NCBI GenBank assembly: GCA_025769875.1
Contig: JAGFNK010000446.1
Span: 1-42,542 of the forward strand
From: Russula earlei
Taxonomy: Eukaryota > Basidiomycota > Agaricomycetes > Russulales > Russulaceae
DNA length: 42,542 nucleotides
Direction: 5' to 3'
Below, in pieces: positions 42,301 through 42,542 of the stretch. Numbering within the stretch: position 1 is the first letter of the stretch; each line of letters begins with the position of its first letter. Both the position numbers and the translations under genes were made by a program. The notes beneath the pieces were generated by a model. It was not told the origin of the DNA. It saw only the letters and a program-made list of their open reading frames with translations, and did no database searches.

Positions 42301-42542
42301 CGGTTGTCGGCGCGAACGAGGCAGGTCGCCCCCTCCCTTCTAACACTATGTATCAGGTATAGATCTCAAACTATAACCTTCGCTATGAGTTGCTAATTGT
42401 CTGCAGCAAATGCCTCATTACTCAGTGTACCCTTTGCCACTACATCCGATCCCTCCAACTAGGCAGCAGCCCGTTGAATCGGCAAGCGTGTCGGAACGCC
42501 GCGCCCCTCTTCAACCTACCGGTTTCATTGAAAGTGAGCAGG
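39328..42542 (+). CDS. RRM RNA-binding protein (3' end beyond window)
   Basis: The gene begins MALLESVPLREWGTRYDSLS and continues through at least ten short-intron exons; the last open exon (QMPHYSVYPLPLHPIPP) runs off the right edge. Parts seen: TKELSARLKDHLSIYVDVNL, ASPELHGSASALRTRSLSED, IEVICDADRGLSVPS, FDLPNVMRISRTPGSRRVTI, ITTTTST, GVGLVLSPLQFDSQ, DPRFSVLWNLLVNLST, then a Ser/Asp-rich linker. A single RNA recognition motif spans an intron: TTIFVGGLEV (RNP2) and KSAFAFVTYK (RNP1), with GVFGQYGEIVEVKLV between them. The tail is rich in Pro, Tyr and Ala (PITYPPAPPTAFYAP). It probably acts in mRNA handling; no orthologue is assigned. The start is the ATG at 39328 after the CT-rich leader. 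Exons 1-3 are the least certain. Confidence 0.8.

Noticed and set aside
1..42542. CRISPR arrays, bacterial operons or a biosynthetic cluster
   Set aside because: Spliced eukaryotic genes throughout; no spaced direct-repeat array and no tailoring or core biosynthetic enzymes.

Overview
The window is nuclear DNA of a filamentous basidiomycete, most likely an agaricomycete. Genes are packed on both strands and are split by many short GT-AG introns, mostly about 45-70 bases. Several recognisable proteins (SLA2, SURF1, RPB6, BDP1, an HST3/4-type sirtuin, an Ime2/MAK-type kinase) are most like agaricomycete forms. The window also carries two lineage-restricted families: an 'FREEL / GDVGFI.EGYFHRL' family and a DUF6532-like domain.

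Layout. 1-2884: a decayed copy of the FREEL family followed by a DUF6532-type gene. 2885-5200: nothing clear, then remnants of an alpha/beta hydrolase and of a conserved fungal protein on the minus strand. 5913-7608: a divergent pair, an MRM2-type rRNA methyltransferase and the TFIIIC subunit Tfc7/Sfc7 type. 7609-16440: a dispersed direct repeat flanks a second FREEL copy, split by a 1.88 kb terminal-inverted-repeat element, and an RCK-family kinase. 16445-19222: a second, larger element of the same terminal type. 19270-19830: a block dense in GGTTTC/GAAACC motifs. 19964-22042: a third FREEL copy with a DUF6532 remnant.

22568-42542 is mostly conserved gene space: SLA2 (minus) and SURF1 (plus) from one divergent promoter; a 977-residue membrane protein; a C4 zinc-finger protein (minus) divergent from BDP1; an RNase T2 pseudogene; an HST3/4 sirtuin; RPB6 (minus) divergent from an RRM protein that runs off the right edge. 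So the left half is an accessory, repeat-rich segment and the right half is conserved.

Two themes stand out. First, the FREEL copies, DUF6532 pieces, two related non-autonomous elements and a duplicated intergenic repeat form a nested, duplicated accessory region; I see no clear defence, biosynthetic or other coherent new system. Second, several conserved genes (SLA2, RPB6, probably HST3/4) are broken by single-base length changes, mostly one extra base in short homopolymers. This fits consensus error better than loss of essential genes, and it lowers confidence in calling any single-frameshift gene here a pseudogene. Three conserved RNA polymerase factors (Tfc7, BDP1, RPB6) also lie in the window, but scattered and not as a cluster.
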